64,000 bases of DNA, taken from positions 9,176,001 to 9,240,000 of the forward strand of contig NZ_CP117522.1 of assembly GCF_031679605.1 (NCBI RefSeq). Reading direction: 5' to 3'. Positions within the stretch are counted from its first letter, which is position 1, and each line of letters begins with the position of its first letter. This DNA comes from Streptomyces luomodiensis. GTDB taxonomy: Bacteria > Actinomycetota > Actinomycetes > Streptomycetales > Streptomycetaceae. Shown piece by piece: positions 60,160-64,000 of this stretch. The notes beneath the pieces are model-generated. The model saw only the letters and a program-made list of their open reading frames with translations. It ran no database searches and was not told where the DNA came from. The position numbers were made by a program, and so were the translations under genes.

Positions 60160-61560
60160 TCACGGTGAGACCGAGGCGGCGGCATCGGCCCCGGTGACCA
60201 GGACGGCGTCCCGGTGGCCCACGCCGTGCTTCCGCGAGCGCACTTCCACCGTCCACAAGCCGGCCGGTGCCCGCAGCTCGCACCGCAGACCGCCCTGCCC
60301 GTCGGGTTGCAGTGGTTCGTCGGCGAGCGTCTGGCGGCCGTCCGGGGACAGCAGACGGGCCCTGAGCGCCAGGGCGGGGTCCGCGTCCGGGGTGGTGATC
60401 TCCATCGGTTCCCCCGCCACGGCCAGGTCGGGCAGGTCGACGGCGAACTCCGCGTCCGACGCCAGGTATTTCCTGACCTCGACGCTCTGGCAGATCTCGC
60501 GCAGGGCGGCCAGAACCGGCCCCTCGTTGGCCAGCGTGGCGTGGCGGAAGGGAAACCAGTGCGTGTACACGGTGGACTCCAGCTCGGCCGGCGTGGCGGA
60601 GATCGTGGGGACGGTGGAGTCGCCCTGCCAGTCGCGTGTGTCGTCGAAGGCATGGAGGAAGCGGATCCGGTCGCCCACCACGGACACCCCGTGCACGGTA
60701 CGCAGTCCGTGCCCGCCCAGCGGGACGAGGCGGTAGCCGGGCTTCTCCGCCTGGTCGTTGCGGGACCGGGCGTTCCTGATCTGCTCATGAAAGCGGAACA
60801 TGTCCTCGACGGTGGCCGTCGGGAGGCTCAACCGGTCCGCGATACCGGTGGCGTTGAGCGGCCGCGGCCGTGGGCTCTCGGTCACCACCGCCCGGTAGCT
60901 CGGCAGGAGTTGACCGAGCGAGGGGAAGCTCCCACAGATCTCCGCGAGCGACTCGCTGATCCACCGGGGTGTCCCCTGCACGAACCGGCCCGTCAGGAAG
61001 CGGATCGCCTTGGCGCTGCCTTGGTGCGGGGTGCCGAGCGTGGCGACCGTCCGGGTGATCTCCCGGCCGCCCAGGCACTCGAGGTAGTACTTCACCACCA
61101 GACCGCCCATGGAGCGGCATAAGAAGACGACCTTGGGATCGTCCGCGTCCGGATGCCGGCCGCGGTCGATCCGCTCCCGCCACTGAGCCAAACGCCGCTC
61201 GACGAACGCCCGGAGCTTCTCCGCCGAGTTCCGGTTGGACAGCCGCCAGTCGTAGCGGAAGACCGCCAGGCGCTCGGGCGGCTGGATGTCCAGGCCCTTC
61301 AGCAGATCGCGGTATCCCAGATGGGAAACGAGGCCGGGCAGGACCCGAGGTGCCTCGATCGTGTCCCCCGGGCTCAGGGCGGACTCGCCCTCCGGGTCGC
61401 CGTCCTCGATGCCCTCCTGAAGCATGAGGCGTCTGCGGAGCTTGCTCGGTCGCAGCAGCCCGGCGAGCGCCTCGGGCGTGAGGTTCCAGACGTCCCTGCC
61501 CTCGTGCAGCAAGGACGTGCCCATGATGCCGGGAACGATGACCACCAAATCGTGTCGCAC
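60160..61560 (-). CDS. LCAT-like lipase/acyltransferase (alpha/beta hydrolase)
   Basis: 466 residues from GTG 61560. It has the LCAT/PDAT-type start VVIVPGIMGTSLL, the lid-region tryptophan DVWNLTPEA, the nucleophile elbow CRSMGGLVVKYY (Ser150), LGTPHQGSAKAI and a late acid/histidine region (GDSTVPTISATPA, HWFPFRHATL). There is no signal peptide, so it is cytoplasmic. A C-terminal beta-rich domain of about 90 residues follows. The downstream half of a two-gene unit with the WD40-like gene (57 bp apart) is likely. The acyl substrate is unknown. Confidence 0.82.
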   Translation of the reverse strand: MRHDLVVIVPGIMGTSLLHEGRDVWNLTPEALAGLLRPSKLRRRLMLQEGIEDGDPEGESALSPGDTIEAPRVLPGLVSHLGYRDLLKGLDIQPPERLAVFRYDWRLSNRNSAEKLRAFVERRLAQWRERIDRGRHPDADDPKVVFLCRSMGGLVVKYYLECLGGREITRTVATLGTPHQGSAKAIRFLTGRFVQGTPRWISESLAEICGSFPSLGQLLPSYRAVVTESPRPRPLNATGIADRLSLPTATVEDMFRFHEQIRNARSRNDQAEKPGYRLVPLGGHGLRTVHGVSVVGDRIRFLHAFDDTRDWQGDSTVPTISATPAELESTVYTHWFPFRHATLANEGPVLAALREICQSVEVRKYLASDAEFAVDLPDLAVAGEPMEITTPDADPALALRARLLSPDGRQTLADEPLQPDGQGGLRCELRAPAGLWTVEVRSRKHGVGHRDAVLVTGADAAASVSP

Positions 61561-61617
61561 GCCCGCCCCTTTTCCTCTTCTTTCCTCTTCGGTCGTCTGT
61601 CGTCGCGGCCGGGGTCT

Positions 61618-64000
61618 TCAGACCAGCTGCCTCGGTGGGGTGCCGAGCAGGTCAGCGAGACGATCGGCCGGGAGGAGCACCTGATCGCACCGCGCTCGGT
61701 CCTGGACTCCGCCCTGGATCATGAGAGTCACCCCCGCCGCGCTGTGGACAGAGGCCACGTCGTCCACCTCGTAGCCGCGGTGTTCGATGTCCGGCAGCCG
61801 CCTGTTGTCCCACACGTCCCACACATGTATCCGGCCGGACTCCTTGCGCCAGCCCAGCAGCAACGGCCGCTCCGGCGGGCCGGCGAAGGTCAGCCCCTGC
61901 GCGGCCACCGGCGGTCCGGCCAGAGGCTCGTGCGCGGGCGAGTCGGAGAGGCACTCCGCGATCCATACCTGGCCACCGGCTGTGTAGGCCACCACGGGAT
62001 GGCCCTGTCCGGTGTCCCGCAGTACCCCGAACGCGGTGGCCGACCGCTCCGAGGGGTCGATACCGTACGGCGCCGGTCCCCGGTCGGGCAGGTTCCAGAC
62101 CCGGACGGACTCGCCCCCGGCCGCGTACAGCCAGGCCGGCCCGCCGGGCACAGCCCGCACAGCCACCTGCTGCGCGGTCGCGGCCGTGGTGAACGGCCAG
62201 GTCTCGGGCGCTTCCCGCCAGTTGCCCCAGTCCTGTCCGCGGCATTCCCAGACCCGTACGCACTGGGTACCGGAAGCGAACAGCCGGACCGTGCCCGCCC
62301 CCGTGGCGTGCAGGTCCACGGCACCCACCAGCACATCGTCCTGACCGCCCAGATCGAGTACGGCCGTGGGCCGGACGAGGGGCGGGCCCTCCAGCCGTGG
62401 CGGCAGATGCCAGAGGGACGTCGTCCGGCGCACCACGGTGGCGACCAACCAGCCGTCGCGGACCCGGGTGGCGGCGAGCGCGGTGAACTCGTCGTCGCTG
62501 TCGCCTCTGTCGTCGCGGAGGCGCAACCGCGCGGCGCGCGGACCCGGCAGCCGGCCGGCGGGGCCGTGCAGGGTCGCCAGCACCTCACGGCCCCGGGCCC
62601 GGCAGAGCAGGTGCCCGTCGGAGTCGGAACCAGAGGCCATACGCAGGAGCGGTCGCCCGCCCTCGGTTCCGTGGCCGCGAACGTCCGGGGCATCGCGAAC
62701 GTCCGGGGCATCGCGAACGTCCGGGGCATCCGGCGCGGCCTCGTCAGCGGCGGGAGGATCCCACAGCCGTACCTGAATCCCGTCGGCGACCAGCAGCCGC
62801 CCGCTGCCCGCGGGGTCGAATGCCAGCGAAGGCTGCTGTTCGTCCCCGGGCAGCGGGGTGTGCTCGGTACCGGACAGGCTCCACAGGCGGACGTCGCGTC
62901 CTTCCCGCACCCCGGCCAGCACGCCGTGCGGACTGTGTCCCAAAGCCACGGCGCGCTGCCCGCTGGTGGGCGCGCTCAGCACCGGCCCGACGTCGTCCTT
63001 CTGGGCCGGGTCCAGGAAGTCCGGCAGCTGCCAGACGCGCAGCGCGCCGCCGCCCGCGGCGGCGATCCAGCCTCCCGTGCCGTCGGTGGAGGCCATCGCC
63101 GCCACCGCGCGGGCCGGGCGGCCGTCCCGACGCGCGCCCAGCTGGAGGACGCCGCTGCCGGGCCGGGAGGCGCGGGCCGTGACGTCCCACAGCGTCACGC
63201 CATCGGGGTCGCCGAGCACGGCGAGGACCTCGTGGTCCACCGTCAGCAGGACCGCGTCGTACACGTTTCCGGGTAGCCGGACGTGCCGGATGGTCTCGTG
63301 GTCCGGAGGCACGTCGGCCGGCCAGCGCCACAGCCACAGCCCGTCGCCGTCCACCGCGGCCACGTAGACCGTGGCTCCGCACCGTACGGCGCACACCGCC
63401 TCCGGTGCCCCGCCCCAGTAGAACCGTTCCGTGGGCCAGCGCGCACTGCCCTGCCACACATGGACGGCGTGTCCGTCATGCGCGGCGATCACCTTCCCGG
63501 CCACTGTTCCGGGAGGGGCACCGGGAATCGCTCCGCCCGGTGCCACCGCCAGTCCGCGCAGCGGTCCGGGCGCCACCCGGCCGGCCGGGCGGGGGAGGGC
63601 CCGGCCCCGGTACTCCCGGCCGTCCGCTCCCCAGGACCGGATCTCCCCGACCCCCGCCGCGTGCACCAGCCCGTCCGAGGAATCCTCCCAGGCCACGGCG
63701 AAGGCACCGCCCTCCGGGGCAGGCCAACCGCGCCCGAGCGGCAGGGGGCGCGCGCTCGTCCACAGGTCCTGCCAGAACAGCTCGGGTGGATGCGTCAGGG
63801 CCGGCAGCAGCTCCTGCGCCGCGGTGACCAGCGCGGTGGCGCGCAGCATCGCCCACCGCGCGAGGGGATCGGGGCGTGCGCGAAAGTGTCCGGCCACCCG
63901 CAGATAGAGCACCGACCGGGTGGTCACGTCGAGTTGTGAGGCGACCAGTGGCTCGAGGACGTCGGGGTCGGCGTAGACGACGAAGGCGTCGTCCTCGACC
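61618..64000 (-). CDS. WD40-type repeat protein, N-terminus outside the window
   Basis: The frame is open to the window end (reading EDDAFVVYADPDVLEPLVAS just before base 63927), so the start is beyond 64000 and only the last 794 codons are visible. Repeated blade ends are seen: VHVWQG, LWLWRWP, VTLWDVT, LRVWQLP, VRLWSLS, VRLWDPP, VRVWNLP, IHVWDVW. This fits one or two beta-propellers. A short DAPDVR triplication sits in the middle. In Streptomyces such repeats commonly form the C-terminal half of large proteins with caspase, TIR or NTPase effectors, but the effector half is not visible. Confidence 0.75.
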   Translation of the reverse strand, partial: VEDDAFVVYADPDVLEPLVASQLDVTTRSVLYLRVAGHFRARPDPLARWAMLRATALVTAAQELLPALTHPPELFWQDLWTSARPLPLGRGWPAPEGGAFAVAWEDSSDGLVHAAGVGEIRSWGADGREYRGRALPRPAGRVAPGPLRGLAVAPGGAIPGAPPGTVAGKVIAAHDGHAVHVWQGSARWPTERFYWGGAPEAVCAVRCGATVYVAAVDGDGLWLWRWPADVPPDHETIRHVRLPGNVYDAVLLTVDHEVLAVLGDPDGVTLWDVTARASRPGSGVLQLGARRDGRPARAVAAMASTDGTGGWIAAAGGGALRVWQLPDFLDPAQKDDVGPVLSAPTSGQRAVALGHSPHGVLAGVREGRDVRLWSLSGTEHTPLPGDEQQPSLAFDPAGSGRLLVADGIQVRLWDPPAADEAAPDAPDVRDAPDVRDAPDVRGHGTEGGRPLLRMASGSDSDGHLLCRARGREVLATLHGPAGRLPGPRAARLRLRDDRGDSDDEFTALAATRVRDGWLVATVVRRTTSLWHLPPRLEGPPLVRPTAVLDLGGQDDVLVGAVDLHATGAGTVRLFASGTQCVRVWECRGQDWGNWREAPETWPFTTAATAQQVAVRAVPGGPAWLYAAGGESVRVWNLPDRGPAPYGIDPSERSATAFGVLRDTGQGHPVVAYTAGGQVWIAECLSDSPAHEPLAGPPVAAQGLTFAGPPERPLLLGWRKESGRIHVWDVWDNRRLPDIEHRGYEVDDVASVHSAAGVTLMIQGGVQDRARCDQVLLPADRLADLLGTPPRQLV
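62676..62729 (-). repeat. Three tandem 18-bp repeats inside the WD40-like gene
   Basis: CGCGAACGTCCGGGGCAT recurs exactly at 62676-62693, 62694-62711 and 62712-62729, encoding Asp-Ala-Pro-Asp-Val-Arg units on the minus strand in a loop between blades. Confidence 0.9.

Noticed and set aside
60160-61560. LCAT-like hydrolase as the dedicated PKS thioesterase
   Set aside because: It is on the opposite strand beyond an independent MDR gene, seems paired with the WD40-like gene, and belongs to a different hydrolase family from PKS thioesterases; kept only as a remote candidate.
62676-62729. Short regular repeats here and at 7821 and 18091 as CRISPR arrays
   Set aside because: Units are 10-18 bp, directly adjacent with no spacers, and no cas genes are present.

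Overview
The window is about 64 kb of very GC-rich actinobacterial DNA, almost certainly from a Streptomyces chromosome. The evidence is strong G/C preference at third codon positions, frequent GTG/TTG starts, a Ku protein with a lysine-rich tail, many TetR/HxlR/LysR/Lrp-type regulators each beside the gene they probably control, and a multimodular type I polyketide synthase. No rRNA, tRNA or CRISPR array was seen.

Bases 1-6200 are an insertion-sequence scrapyard. A defective IS5-type element (444-1247) supplies the stop codon of an enoyl-CoA hydratase gene. An intact-looking IS5-type element (3777-4698), a decayed one (4695-5551) and a 173-bp MITE-like element (5552-5724) abut head to tail, separated only by the tetranucleotide CTAG. 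Solo IS ends lie at 2571-2680 and up to 5941. Between them sit an HxlR regulator/enoyl-CoA hydratase pair and a Tat-exported alpha/beta hydrolase.

Bases 6200-27200 carry small accessory and housekeeping units: TetR/SDR with tandem operators; pirin/WrbA; a membrane protein; a truncated IclR regulator; a histidine phosphatase and a methyltransferase; a TOPRIM protein; Ku; a HAF-repeat-like secreted protein; a CitMHS-type carboxylate transporter divergent from LysR, class III CoA-transferase, CoA-ester lyase and hydrolase genes (a probable organic-acid catabolic module); a secreted hydrolase; LysE exporter/Lrp regulator; a DUF5134 membrane protein preceded by a coupled 24-codon ORF; and an ArsR-like regulator.

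Bases 27436-58862 hold a same-strand biosynthetic gene cluster: MMPL exporter, AurF-like diiron oxygenase, DUF4873 protein, aldehyde dehydrogenase-fold enzyme, class III aminotransferase, SRPBCC protein and three PKS proteins. The assembly line reads FAAL-ACP-[KS-AT(mMal)-DH-KR-ACP] / [KS-AT(Mal)-DH-KR-ACP]-[KS-AT(mMal)-DH-ER-KR-ACP] / [KS-AT(Mal)-DH-KR-ACP], with no thioesterase or reductase domain. The accessory enzymes suggest that a fatty-acyl-primed polyketide chain is converted to an amine and then N-oxidised, which is my candidate for an undescribed pathway. Modules 2-4 are mosaics of nearly identical DNA with foreign-looking codon use, a visible AT exchange and an inserted ER cassette.

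Bases 58863-64000 are on the minus strand: a quinone-reductase-like MDR enzyme with an operator-overlapped promoter, an LCAT-like acyltransferase/lipase, and a WD40-type repeat protein that runs off the window.
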